DNA from: Camellia lanceoleosa
Lineage: Eukaryota; Streptophyta; Magnoliopsida; Ericales; Theaceae
NCBI GenBank assembly: GCA_025200525.1
Contig: CM045770.1
Coordinates: 88,250,084 to 88,314,083, forward strand
DNA length: 64,000 nucleotides
Direction: 5' to 3'
The position numbers and the translations under genes were made by a program. The notes under the pieces were generated by a model. That model had not been told where the DNA came from. It made no database searches and saw nothing but the letters and a program-made list of their open reading frames with translations. Positions 34,921 through 45,600 of the stretch are shown in pieces (position 1 is the stretch's first letter; the number at the start of each line of letters is the position of its first letter).

Positions 34921-35394
34921 GGAACAAACAAGAAAGAAAGGGGTTGAACCACTTACATATTTAAAATGAAAGAACGGAGACCAAACTGGTAAGGATGCCA
35001 GCTAGAACACGAGCTTTGCAGGTGCTATGGTCGTGAATATGAAGACTCAGGAGGCAAGGGAGAGAAGATGAACAGTAGGAGTGTTTGATTCAAAAGTTGG
35101 GTTTTTGTATAAGCACAAAAATGGGCAGGACTGTTCAAATTTTCGTGGTACAAAGACGGCTGTAGTAGGTGTACTTGACTAGTGGGAGCAAGCCATGTGT
35201 CCAGGAGAATAGACAACAATTGACGTGCTTGAGAGGTGAAACAACGTCTTGTGGAATTGACAAAACGTTTTTGGACTGGGCAAATCGGTACCCCGGTAAC
35301 AAATGAGCTCGGTTGGAGGCTTGGACATTTAGCTTGGTAGTAGCAGTAATGCCAAATCATGCGTTGCGAGATGGAATTAATGAGCAATTGAGGG
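34921..35394 (+). other. 3' internal end of the Tat element with polypurine tract
   Basis: Continuation of the Tat internal region after the solo LTR. There is no recognised gene; a minus-strand frame of 120 codons at 35025-35387 has no recognised content. ATTGAGGG at 35387-35394 directly precedes the 3' LTR and is the likely polypurine tract. Confidence 0.5.
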
Positions 35395-35991
35395 TGATTT
35401 ATGTGAACTAGGGCCGAGCTAGGTCCAGATATTGGAATAGACCGAGCTATGGGCGAGGTGAATGGACTACGTAGTTAGGACCTTGGCCGATTAGTTCGGT
35501 TAAAGGCGGTTGTTATTAGTTTGGTCGAGTGTTTTTGAACCAAGGTATAGGTGGATGGAGGTGAGGTAGGTATTGTCCATGAAAGCACCGAGTGAGTGTG
35601 TCGAAAAGACTAGTGTTAGCTCGATTGTCTTTGTTATTCGTAGTAGTAAAACCATCACACTTGGTTAAGCAATGGGAAGGGTGTAAAAGATGAGCATTAT
35701 CTTTGTGATTCCTAGAGGACTTTACTAAAGAGAGTTGAAGTCCTACTAGGATTGTGCGAGTTGAATCTATAAAGCTCATGACGGACCTATATGCAGTATC
35801 ACAACTTTTACTCTAAGAAACACAAAGCTTTTTGTCTATTGTCTATTTCTTGACTTAGGCATCGGAGAGGTATCCGAGCATAGACCCAAGCTAACTTACG
35901 TTTGTGCTTTCAGGAAGTAAAGCGACGACGTTTGGAGGAGTGCATCCTTGATCAACAGGATTATACGAGAAGATTATTTCGTGCTCATACA
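35395..35991 (+). repeat. 3' LTR of the Tat element
   Basis: It starts TGATTTATGTGAACTAGGG and ends GTGCTCATACA, 597 bases. It aligns end to end with the two parts of the 5' LTR. It carries the single GTATAGGT (about 35550) at which the hAT entered the other LTR. AAGCTCATGACGGACC and the following region give the expected R/U5-like part, but no clear TATA box is seen. Confidence 0.9.
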
Positions 35992-37770
35992 ATGCTAAAC
36001 ACTTTTTGTGTTTTGAACTTTTCTGAAACAAATCATCCTAGGGCAGTTTCTTTTCATTTTCAGCTTTAGGCTTTTCGGTCGAATTCTGTCTAGGTTTTTC
36101 TATCAAGTTTTTCTCTCAATCTGTTAGTTTATACTAAAACCTTCCCCGTTAGCTTTTAGGAAATTTGATTCGGTATAACTTTTGTTCTTTGAGTTTTGGT
36201 TAATTCTAATGAGTTAAGCATGAAGCGGTGCATTTTTATACTTCTTCAGTAATTTACTTATGATTAAATTACACTAATTTTATTTTTTGCAGGATGGTGA
36301 GACTTACTAATTTTTTTATGTAAGGCTGACCCACAATATTTATTTTTTATTTTTGTTATACTTAATTTATATTTAGTTTTGCACGAGTAAGAAACTGAAT
36401 GCCACCGTATCTTGAGAAACTATCCCTTCATCTTGGTGCGAGTGGAACTACCTATCTTGTCCCGTAACAAGAATTAAATGTACTTTTGTTTCTGTTTGGT
36501 AAACACGTGGGCGTTAAATCTTGTACTCATACCAATTTACTTCTATACTAACTCGTTTTGTTTCTTGGCATCTCGAGTGCGTTCTGTTTGAGCACAATCG
36601 ATCTTCCTTTGAGCACAATCGAGCTTCCTCATCAAGCTCTTCAAAATCATTTTTTAGCTAATAAACTTTAAAAAATCAACTCCATCAAACTTGCTTCTGT
36701 TCGTCAAAATTTACAATAGCTCTGATAACTCGTTACAACAAGCGAGTATTGTTCATACGCTACTTGTGTGTTCTGGGAAGTTACTTTGAAATGCGGCGGT
36801 CCAACCGGCCAAAAGGCAATTTTTTTTTTTTTTAAAGAATTGTTTTGCTGGTAACTTATCAATTTAATAAAAAAAAGAAAGACTAACAAATACAATAAGA
36901 AAATAATATTTAATTAGAATAAGTTAGAATAAAGAGTTTGATCAAGGTCTTTGAAAGGTGACTAGCTAAAATACAAAAAATAACTTTAATTTGACTAAAA
37001 ATTTGAAGAGATTGTTGTGAATGCTCTTAGTATTTTGATAATTTGGTAATGTGAGTTATTTTTAACTTTACATTATTTAGGTTGTTTTGATTATTTGTTA
37101 TTACTTTAATGTTGGAGGTATTAGATAGTTAAGAATTTATGATGGATGGTTTGGTTGACATTTTAATATATATATTTTTTTATCCTTTGTAATTTTTTTG
37201 AGTATTAAAATTTACTTAAAACATATTGAGACGGAAAAATTTAGATTTTGTTTCACCCTTAAGATATAGAGGATCAAATATTGGTTGGGAGTTAATCATA
37301 ATTTAATATTTAATTGTCTAAATTTTAGAGTGTGACACTAATTTTACATAATATGTTTCATATATACAACTACTAATTTATAACAAATTTCACATTTTTA
37401 ACATTTTTCACACTATTTTTTATTTTGATATTTAATTAGAGATTAAAAAAATATATATATATATATATATTAATTATAGCGGAGCGAAGTAATTTTGAAA
37501 GTAGATTATAATTTTTAGGGACATTTACACATAAGTCCCAATTTATGAATTTATACTCCATTAAGTCATAATTAAGATTTTTTAGATCTTCAAGTCCTAT
37601 TAAATTTTTAATAGTCGGAATTGCCCATCAAACAATGATTGTTCATCATTTATGATTATCTATAAAAAAAATGATGATTTGACATTTTGATTTTCAAAAC
37701 TTTAAAACATCAATTTTCAAATTGAAAAAACTAAAAAAAAAATTTATGTGCAAAAAAAAAAAACTAATCG
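35992..37770. other. No gene recognised
   Basis: AT-rich DNA. It contains a near-duplicate GAGCACAATCGA at 36590-36625, a poly(T) run at about 36820 and a TA run at about 37451-37470. The sequence TTTTTTGCAGGATGGTG near 36284 looks like a splice acceptor, but no exon could be followed. Confidence 0.4.
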
Positions 37771-38178
37771 ATTGTATTTAGTTTGATTTTCTAAATTTAG
37801 TTTTCTGAAAATTGATTTTTTTTTGTTTTTCGTATTTTTTTTAGTGAATATTTTTAAAATGTTAAGTAATTTTTTTACTTTTTTAGATGCATCTTATTTA
37901 AATATATCTAAATAGTAAAATATTTGTGAAAAAAATTAATAAATATACAAAAATACGAAAAATATATTGAATTTTTTTTTTTTTGTATTTTTGGTATTAA
38001 GTAAATTTTTTTAAAAAAATTTCACAAATATTATACTTTTTAAGTGTATTTATGTTAGGTGTGTCTAAAAATTAAAAAAAGTTGCTTAAAATTTTAAAAA
38101 AATTCATGAAAATAAAAAATACTGAAACAAAGTGAAATTTTGAAAAGTAAAATTTGAAAATTGAAAACAAACATAGTG
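37771..38178. mobile_element. AT-rich hairpin MITE, family A, copy 3
   Basis: The left end ATTGTATTTAGTTTGATTTT and the right end GAAAACAAACATAGT are inverted, and the interior shows the family core AGATGCATCTTATTTAAATA and its inverse GTGTATTTATGTTAGGTGTG. It is clearly related to 7299-7745. Confidence 0.6.
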
Positions 38179-38683
38179 AATGTTTTTTTTTTTTTTTTGA
38201 AAAATTGAAACACTATAGTTTTTTTTTTTTTGTGCAAAACTAAAAATTTTGTGTCTATAAAGGAGCATGATTATGAAACATTGATATGCAAAATTGAAAA
38301 AAAAAATTAAAAATAAAAACTGATAATATTCTCAGTTGTAAAATTGAAAAGATTTGATAATGTTTTCGATTTTATTAGATAGTTAAATTAAACCAACAAA
38401 TAGATGGACAAAAACACTTAATTTCATACTCTAGTTTTTTTTTTTTTCCAACTAGTTAGTGAAACAATTATTTAGAATATTAGTATTCAAAATTACTAAT
38501 GTTTTTAGTTCTAAAAATTAAAAAAATTGATAATATCAATTTTACTAAATAGGACTTATTGACTTAAATTTTTTTAGATAAACTCCGAACTATCATAACA
38601 TTTGTAAATAATATTTTCGATGATTAACTCTCAATTTTAAAGTTTAAGTAAGTGGATAGAGTACAAATTAACATAGATTTGTA

Positions 38684-39334
38684 TAGGGTTGAGTAAGGAA
38701 TCCGTGAAATCCGTAATCCGATCCAGTCCAGTCCAATCCAGTAGGTTTGGATTGGTTTTTTGAATCCGTGGTTTGGTTCCGAATTGAAGAATTAAAATCC
38801 GTAGCCCACGGATTGGTTCGGATTAATTCACGGTTAGGATTGAAACCGATCGGACCGTATACAAATAATCTATATTTTTATTATATATTCTCTCATATAA
38901 TATCTTCTCTTATTTCATATAAAACCTAAACTCAAACCTAAACCCGCATAATATCTTCTTTTATTACTTTTGTTTGTTAGTTTTTAGTTTTAATTTGTAA
39001 TGGTCCGTATAATAATGGTGAAACCAATTTTCTTATGGTTGTTTAAATTCTAGAAGCGGTATGTAGCTATTATAGAAAAACAGTTGCTATTGTGGAACTA
39101 ATATAGCGCTATGTTTATGTTTTTATGAAATTAAAGTGTTATATATATATATTTTTGTTGTTTAATTATGTGAATCGTGGCCTTAAACCGATCCAATCCG
39201 TATTTAAATGGATTGGTTAGGATTAGTTCCATAATTTAAGCGAATTGGATTGGTTCCAATTTTCTAGAAGCAGTAAATAACGGATTGGTCTTGGTTTTAC
39301 CCCAATCCAATCAATCAGGACTATCTCACCCCTA
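38684..39334. mobile_element. Non-autonomous hAT element with perfect 8-bp TSD
   Basis: The left terminus TAGGGTTGAGTAAGG and the inverted right terminus TAGGGGTGAGATAGT are flanked by GATTTGTA at 38676-38683 and 39335-39342. Subterminal repeats of AATCCGT, CGGATTGG and CCAATCC words fill both sides. At 651 bp it has no transposase; one 60-codon frame is not meaningful. Its ends differ from the large hAT at 14563, so another hAT family mobilised it. Confidence 0.9.
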
Positions 39335-39342
39335 GATTTGTA

Positions 39343-40019
39343 TGATTTTAGCGGATTAGGCGATATTTTCCATCTAAAAACTATTATATATTTCAAATTT
39401 TTCTTAAATAAGCATGAATATCTCGTATAAGTATGGACCCTACACTTTTAGGAACTCAACATTTATTTAATCATTTATTTAATAAAAATTTGATAAATTA
39501 CGCTTTGCACCCGCCTCTACTCTCGCCCCACACACAACGCTAGTTTCTCTCACTCTCTCTTCAAAATCAATGGATCTATTCATTGTGTGCAGCACACTGT
39601 GGCGATCGATCGATAGCTTCTCTCTCCATTGCTTCAAGTAAGTAGTAAATTCATGTATTTGATTCGAAACTCTCTTTTATCTTGCTGATATATACTGATA
39701 AAGGTAATGTACTAGACGAAAAACAGTATCTTTCGGAAATGAGATAGAAATGTTTGATAGTTGAGTTGTTTTGGGTCCTGCACTTAAATTCAGCGAAATT
39801 ATTAGGTTAGTATTATTAGCTCAATTTCAAGTGTTGGTATGAAATGTGTTTGTGGTAGAGTAACATTAAGGTGGTAAAGATGTTTGACAATGATAATGCT
39901 GTTGTTCCTCTTTTGCTAATGGTATGAATTTGTGAACCAATTTCTCAGGACTTGGAAAGGAACCCTCTATATCCCATTAAGTGCTACCAATAGGTTCTAA
40001 TAGTTGGACTTTATTATTG
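39343..40019. other. No gene recognised
   Basis: A pyrimidine-rich stretch (CTAGTTTCTCTCACTCTCTC, about 39540) and CTTCAAGTAAGTAG, donor-like, near 39630 could be remains of a 5' untranslated exon, but no coding exon is found. Confidence 0.3.
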
Positions 40020-40478
40020 AAAATAAGTCATAGTAAAATCGTTGCTAAAAATAATTTTTTGTGATGATTATTTTGCATATGTTGCTAAAATTGACAATTA
40101 GCAACTTTTTTGTCATGATTTTTATAAATTGTGGCTAAAACTTACAAGTAGTGGCGTTTTCCTATGAAGAATTTTTAAATTGTAGTTGAAAGTTGAAAAT
40201 CGTGACTTTTTGTGACGACTTTTTAAATTGTTGCTAAAATTTATAATTGGTGATATTTTTTGTGACAAAATTATCAAATTGTTGCTGCAAATTAACAATT
40301 AGTGATGTTTTTCTATGAACAATTTTTTAAATTGTAGTTGAAAGTTGAAAATAAATGACTTTTTTTGTGACGATTTTTTAAACTGTTGCTAAAATTTATA
40401 ATTAGTGATATTTTTTGTGACAAAATTATCACATTGTCGCTGCAAATTAACAATTAGTGACGTTTTTTTTTAGTAGTG
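40020..40478. mobile_element. CACTA transposon terminal fragment with subterminal repeats
   Basis: The sequence ends in TTTTTTTTTAGTAGTG, whose inverse CACTACTAAAAAAAAACGTC is a CACTA (En/Spm) terminus. Inward lie two long repeat units of about 165-175 bases, made of TTGTTGCTAAAATTTATAAT, TTTTTTGTGAC and AACAATTAGTGA. No opposite CACTA end or transposase is present, so the other side is deleted or was never included. Confidence 0.7.
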
Positions 40479-40884
40479 TTTGATGAAAAATTTCATTAAT
40501 TATCATAGGACCTATTGGTCAATAAGTCCACTCTCTCTCAAATTAAATTCTCATTTCGGAAATGGTATTTTGCACCTCACATGTACCTTCATTGAAGTTT
40601 TTATGCGTATAGATTGTTGTGAAAAAGAGTTATATATTTTTTGGTTTGATGAGTAAAGGAGTCATGTAATTCTTCTTAGCCTACGAACAAATGTCTTTTT
40701 TTTTTCTTCTTTGATAACTCAGCATAACAAATGTCTTTTAACCATGAGAATATATTTTTATGTCTTGTTAGTCATGCCTTACTTGCATTTCTGGTGGTGG
40801 ACACCATATACACTCAATTGGTTCTTTTTTTCCAGTTGGCCAAATTTATGGCCTTAATTATTACTATTCATTTTCTTTTAGATT
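40479..40884. other. No gene recognised
   Basis: AT-rich DNA between the CACTA end and the hAT pseudogene; a frame at 40731-40985 (84 codons) is hydrophobic and matches nothing known to me. Confidence 0.35.
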
Positions 40885-41046
40885 TGTTTGTTAAATTATC
40901 TTCATCTCCTCAATTCCCAACTTTGTTGAATGGAAGCATATTATATGTTCTAAGGCAAAAGATAAGAAAGATAAGTGGTTGGTGATTGAACAATATGCTA
41001 AGATTAGAGCAATTAACCCTATGCTTTATTTGACAGAAGAGATTAA

Positions 41047-41572
41047 GGGCTGGTTTGGCATGTTTGGAAAAAGTCAAAAAGTCACTATCCTATTTAAGTC
41101 ATATCATCTTATTTAAGTCACATCATCTCTCTAGCACATCACTTCAAACCATGGTTGTTAAAATCGCGATCCGGATCGTAGGATCGTACGATCTTACGAT
41201 CCTACTTTGCCAAAACGATCCAGATCGTTGTAGGATCGATGTTATAATAGGATCGCAAGTAGGATCGTGTAGGATCGCATGGGATTGTGTAGGATCGTAG
41301 TTAGGATTGCAAGTAGGATCGTAGATTTTATGATTTTTCACCTTATTTTTAATATGTATCATTTTAATTTTAATTTTTATCTTTTTTTTTTTAATAGAAA
41401 GTAGGATCTTACGATCCTCGATCCGATTCTACGATCCGATCCACCAGACCCTCTCACCGATCCTACTTAGGATCCCAATTTTAACAACCTTGCTTCAAAC
41501 CCAACCAAAACTCAACCCATATTTCATAAAAAGTCAAAAAGTACACTTATTTAGATCATCCCAAACAACCCC
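41047..41572. mobile_element. Tourist-like MITE with TAA TSD, carrying a nested MITE
   Basis: The left end GGGCTGGTTTGG and the inverted right end GGGGTTGTTTGG, with internal AAAAAGTCAAAAAGT at both ends, are flanked by TAA at 41044-41046 and 41573-41575. The first hAT copy has the empty site (GAGATTAAAGAATATATAG, with TAA at 2870-2872), which confirms the boundaries. A 3-bp TWA TSD with these termini fits PIF/Harbinger (Tourist) MITEs. Without the nested element it is 175 bp. Confidence 0.9.
41151..41492. mobile_element. Nested MITE with 9-bp TSD and GGATCG repeats
   Basis: The left end ATGGTTGTTAAAATCGCGAT and the inverted right end CAAGGTTGTTAAAATTGGGA are flanked by CTTCAAACC at 41142-41150 and 41493-41501. 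The interior repeats AGGATCGTA and its inverse more than ten times. The 9-bp TSD suggests a Mutator-like transposase. The frames covering it on both strands are products of the repeats. Confidence 0.85.
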
Positions 41573-43494
41573 TAAAGAATATATAGCAAAAGAAAGTGAA
41601 GACCAAATTAAGATGTTTTGATTTTGATGAAAGCGGATAATGATTTTGAAGAGGATGTGGTTGAGTTCAATAGGTATGGCAAATCCTTGGGTAGCAGTCA
41701 AGGTTACATTTCCATTGGATCCAAACCAAAAAGCGAGAAGACAAATGGGCGGCCTATAGATGTTTTTCTTACACCCAATCCGGATGTTGTGGTACAAAAT
41801 TGCAAACCCCAAGGGAAAAGAAAAGAAACAAAAATTGATGGCAATGACCTACAAAAGGAAGAATTAAGAGAGGAAGCATTGATAAGATTCACAAGGTGGA
41901 TGTATGATGCCGGTATGTCTTTTATTGCAATGAACTATGATAACTTTGGACCAACGATTGAAGCTATTGAGCAATATGGTGATGGTATGAAACCACCAAG
42001 TTACCATGAGGTGCAAGTTCCTTAAATTAGAAAAGTGTTGCATTATACTAATGAATTGATGAAGTGTCACAAGGAGGATTGGGTGAAATATGGATGTTGT
42101 ATAGTGGTTGATGGGTGGATTGACAAGAAATGGAGAACCTTGATTAATTTTTCAGTAAATTGCCAAGAGGAACCATGTTTGTTGAGTCCGTTGATGCCAC
42201 TAGCTATTCAAATAATGGACAAAAATTGTTTGAACTACTTGACAAGTTTGTGGAGCTTGTAGGAGAAGCCAATGTGGTTCAAATTGTTACAAATATTGCT
42301 ACATCTAATGTGTTGGTTGGTAGAATATTTTCCTGTAATTTCTAAAAAATTGTTATTAGTACTTAGCACTCATTGTGGAAAAAGTAATATTTTGTAGGAT
42401 AATATTAAAAAATTGTTATCAAACAAATATTAAAATCGCTACTTGTTTTGGTTCCAACTTCTAATAGGAAAGCTTTTGGAGGCCAAGTGACAACACTTGT
42501 ATTGGACACTGCCCATTGCTTGGACTTGATATTGGGAGACATTTTCAAGATACCTCATCTCAAGATGACATTTGAAAAGGCCATCGCGATGATGCTGTTA
42601 CATTTATAACCGCCCAACTTTGTTGAATATGATGCGGCGCTTTATGCAGCTAAAGAATTTGATTAAACCGCAAAAACTAGATTTGCCATTGCATTTCTCA
42701 CCTTATTTAAGATTCATCAACAAAAGAACAACTTGAAGAAGATGTTCACTTGGAGGAATGGACAACAAGCAAATGGGCAAAGAACAGCAGGGTAAAGAGT
42801 AGCACAAATTATGTTGATTCCTTCATTTTGGATTAGTGTTGTCTATGCCATTAAGGTCTTGGGTCCTCTTGTTCATATACTTAGATTGGTTGATACTGAG
42901 GAAAAGCTTTCCATGGGATAAATTTATGAGGCTATGGACAAGGCTAAAGAAAGCGTTGCAAAATCATTTGGTGGGAATGAAGATAGATACAAGAACATCT
43001 TTGAAATCATTCACTGAAGGTGGGATATCCATTTGCAGCGTCCTTTGCATGCAGCTGTGCAATTTTTGAAACCAAAGTTCTTTTATTCAAACCCAAATGC
43101 CAAGCAAGATTATGAAGTCATGATAGAGGTGCATAATTACATATCAAAATTGGTCCCAAGCACTGATATTCAAAATAAAATCACTCAAGAGATAACTATA
43201 TATATGAAAGCTGAAAGTCTCTTTGGTGTCTGTTGGATGTTTATGATTAGCCTGTGAAGCATGGGAACTTGACAAACATGTCCTTCTTGTCCTAGGTACA
43301 CAAAACACATCCAAATTTGTTCTACTTGTCATTCTTTTTCTTCTCCTTTCTTTCAAGTTTGAACATTCTAGGACCAAAATCAACTTGGTAGGGGAGCTTC
43401 AAAGACAATCAATATGGCATGCTTGACAATCTGAAACCAGTGGGCTTAATAGGGCGGGTGCCTTTGCCTTAGCACATATAGATGGTTATGTCAG

Positions 43495-44687
43495 CGTGTA
43501 TGGATAATGTCATCAGCATGATCTAGCAGCATTTTTTGAGATGCCTTACTTGCTTTAACACCGTGTAAAGTTTCCATTGGATACTTCCTTTTGCTTCCTA
43601 TCTTATTTACTACCCTGAATTCAAGTTTGGTTCTTCTAAGTATAAATGTTCATCTAACTTCAGTATTAATAAATCAGAGAAATTACTCTTAATTTCATTT
43701 CAAACAAGTAATGTTCTGGTTTGTGCTCAATGCTTGGTTTTGTAAGACAAAAAGGCAGGCAACCATAGACCACAAATTTATTCTTGCAAAAATTGCTTTT
43801 AATGCACATTATTTAGATCATAAGAGCCAGTGGAGTTACTAGAGTATGAACATTATTACTTAAGAAACAAATTGATGTTGTTATGCGTCTGAAATACATT
43901 GACTTGTAACAAATAAACAGAAATAGAAAATTGAAGCTTGGTATTCAACAGTAAAGCATGACTTCTATGCCTGTATGTTGGTGTCAACCAATAGCTATAA
44001 GGTCTACCAGTAATTTTTTTATATTTTATTTTGGGAGTCAAGTGGGTTGAAAAAATTGAATATGGATTGCTAAACATGCGAAATCCATATGACAATGGAT
44101 TCCCTGGGATTGGAGACTGGAATTTGTTGGATGGAGTAATTTTATAAATTGTCTGTTGAACTTTTGGGCAATTTACATCCTAAAAATAGTGCTCCTAGTT
44201 TTACACCCTGCATGATGATGTGCTTCCTTTGGTTGTAATCAGTTAGGTTGCATATCCGATATTACCATCACAATCTAGTACCATCTTGATGCTTGGACAC
44301 TGTGTGGTAGTTTTCCTAATATCTGCAATAGTGTTGTTATGACAAGAAGACTGGATCGTTCTTACTTAGTATCAAACAATAATTGAATTTGTTCAGTGAT
44401 TTTGTTGAATACATGAGTCCCTGATTTCCTCTGGAATTTGCATGCTCATTCACTTATTATGATTGCTTATTCTGTAAAATGAAAATCAGAATCTATGCTT
44501 GTCCAAGAAGTTCCAATGATTTGATACAGTTGCCTGATCTTCTGCATTTTTAGGTAGCAAGTGAATAGCATAAAACAGTTAGCCTCTCTTAAAAAGAAAT
44601 TGAGGAGCTAGGTGCTTGCATTTCAAGGAAAGACAATGATAGCTACCCTGCATTATATTAGCTGCAACGATTTTGTTCTTTTCTAAA
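43495..44687. other. No gene recognised
   Basis: Moderately AT-rich DNA with a base composition closer to gene-bearing DNA than the surroundings. No conserved frame was recognised; the 79-codon minus frame at 43856-44095 is unremarkable. It could hold introns or a non-coding part of a host gene, but I see no positive evidence. Confidence 0.35.
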
Positions 44688-44850
44688 GTTCTACTGGTTC
44701 AGTGGCTAATACCCTGCCTACCAACCTTAAAGTTGTGAGTTCTAACCTGAGAAAGCTACTTTGTGCGGTGATGCCAAAAGGTTAAGTATGTATCAATGTA
44801 CCCCTCCCAGACCCCATCTAATGGGGAATTAAACTGGCGTACTTTTTTTT
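44688..44850 (+). mobile_element. tRNA-derived SINE (Au-like)
   Basis: TGGTTCAGTGGC (44695-44706) matches an RNA polymerase III A box and GAGTTCTAACCTG (44738-44750) a degraded B box. The 3' part CTCCCAGACCCCATCTAATG and GGGAATTAAACTGG resembles the conserved end of plant Au SINEs, followed by a T-rich tail. No clear TSD was found. Confidence 0.6.
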
Positions 44851-45355
44851 TATCCCCCCTTTTATTCTCTGAAGTTTTACTTTTTCCTAGATGTCACTGA
44901 CAGGTGTCATATATGTTGGAAAGAGATGATCATGGACCCTTGTGTATCCAATCTCACCCTTGCGATTGGTGTGAACCTTCCCATGCATTGATTGTTGTGT
45001 TGGACAGAATGTTTGATTGATTGTAGGTGGATGAAGCACCGACCACTGCAATAGGTTGCTTCTGGTCTGAAACTTGGCTAAATTATTTTCGATGAATCCT
45101 GAAACGGGATATATACACATAAAAAACAGTTCATCCATGGAATTTTGAATCATTAGTACAGATGAATGCAGGGTGGAGGTGCTTTTAGAGTGCTGCGTGA
45201 TTATTCATTATTACCTGGTTATTCAATGCGATAACATAGCCTCATCATATGTAATTTCACCAATCAAATTAAATTTGACTAGCGAAATTAAATTTTGATT
45301 CTCTAATCTCATACACTGTTTTTACCATGCTTACTAGTCTTATTAAATGAATTTA
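44851..45355. other. No gene recognised
   Basis: Includes a minus frame of 88 codons (44887-45153) without recognised content. Confidence 0.35.
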
Positions 45356-45600
45356 GGCCTCGTTTGGGAATAAACTTTTTTAGTAACTTTTTTGGCTTTT
45401 TGACTAAAATACGAGATAAAAAAAAAAAAAAAAAAAAACTAGTATATTTGTTTGTGATGACTTTTTGATTTTTTACGAAAAGATATGCAAAAAGTAGAAA
45501 GAAAAAGAAATCTTTGACTTTTTGATATAAGTTGTTAGCTTTTTAGTTTTTTTAGTGATTTTTTGGCTTTTATGCTAAAAAGTGATGTTATAAGCAGGCC
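45356..45600. mobile_element. Tourist-like MITE, complete copy, TTA TSD
   Basis: It starts GGCCTCGTTTGGGAATAAAC and ends ATAAGCAGGCC, with internal inverted ACTTTTTTGGCTTTTTGAC and AAAAAGTGA. TTA flanks it at 45353-45355 and 45601-45603. It is 245 bp and related to the outer parts of 9009-10648. Confidence 0.75.

Larger units (their letters stand above)
14407..35991 (+). mobile_element. Ty3/gypsy Tat-lineage retrotransposon (nested, whole extent)
   Basis: Two related LTRs enclose a primer binding site, gag, a pol with protease, reverse transcriptase, RNase H, a second RNase H and integrase in that order, a repeat-rich 3' region and an antisense accessory gene. The second RNase H and the antisense gene are features of the plant Tat lineage. 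Removing the hAT (with one TSD) and the solo LTR at 31270 (with one TSD) leaves about 11.1 kb, a usual length for Tat. All coding parts carry stops and frameshifts. The 5-base flanks (GAGGA before 14407, ATGCT after 35991) do not match, so either the element recombined with a relative or a flank was deleted. Confidence 0.85.
40985..43494 (+). pseudogene. hAT transposase pseudogene, DUF659 type, copy 2
   Basis: Parallel to 2821-4833 and more complete at its start: EQYAKIRAINPMLYLTEEIK, then a 526-bp insertion, then EYIAKESEDQIKMF. Next are NGRPIDVFLTPNPDVV, MKPPSYHEVQVP (to 42025), the DUF659 core, CAAHC in a damaged form (only ACTGCCCATTGC remains), and KPKFFYSNPNAKQDYE. The intron boundaries are intact here: donor G/GTAGAA at 42320 and acceptor ATAG at 42467. 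The Asp of the VVTD motif has changed to Asn (VTNIATSN). Stops and frameshifts show it is inactive. Identity with copy 1 breaks at about 43494. No terminal inverted repeats or TSD were found for either copy. Confidence 0.85.

Noticed and set aside
36270..36310. TTTTTTGCAGGATGGTG as a splice acceptor of a host exon
   Set aside because: No coding continuation beyond a few codons and no partner donor or exon.
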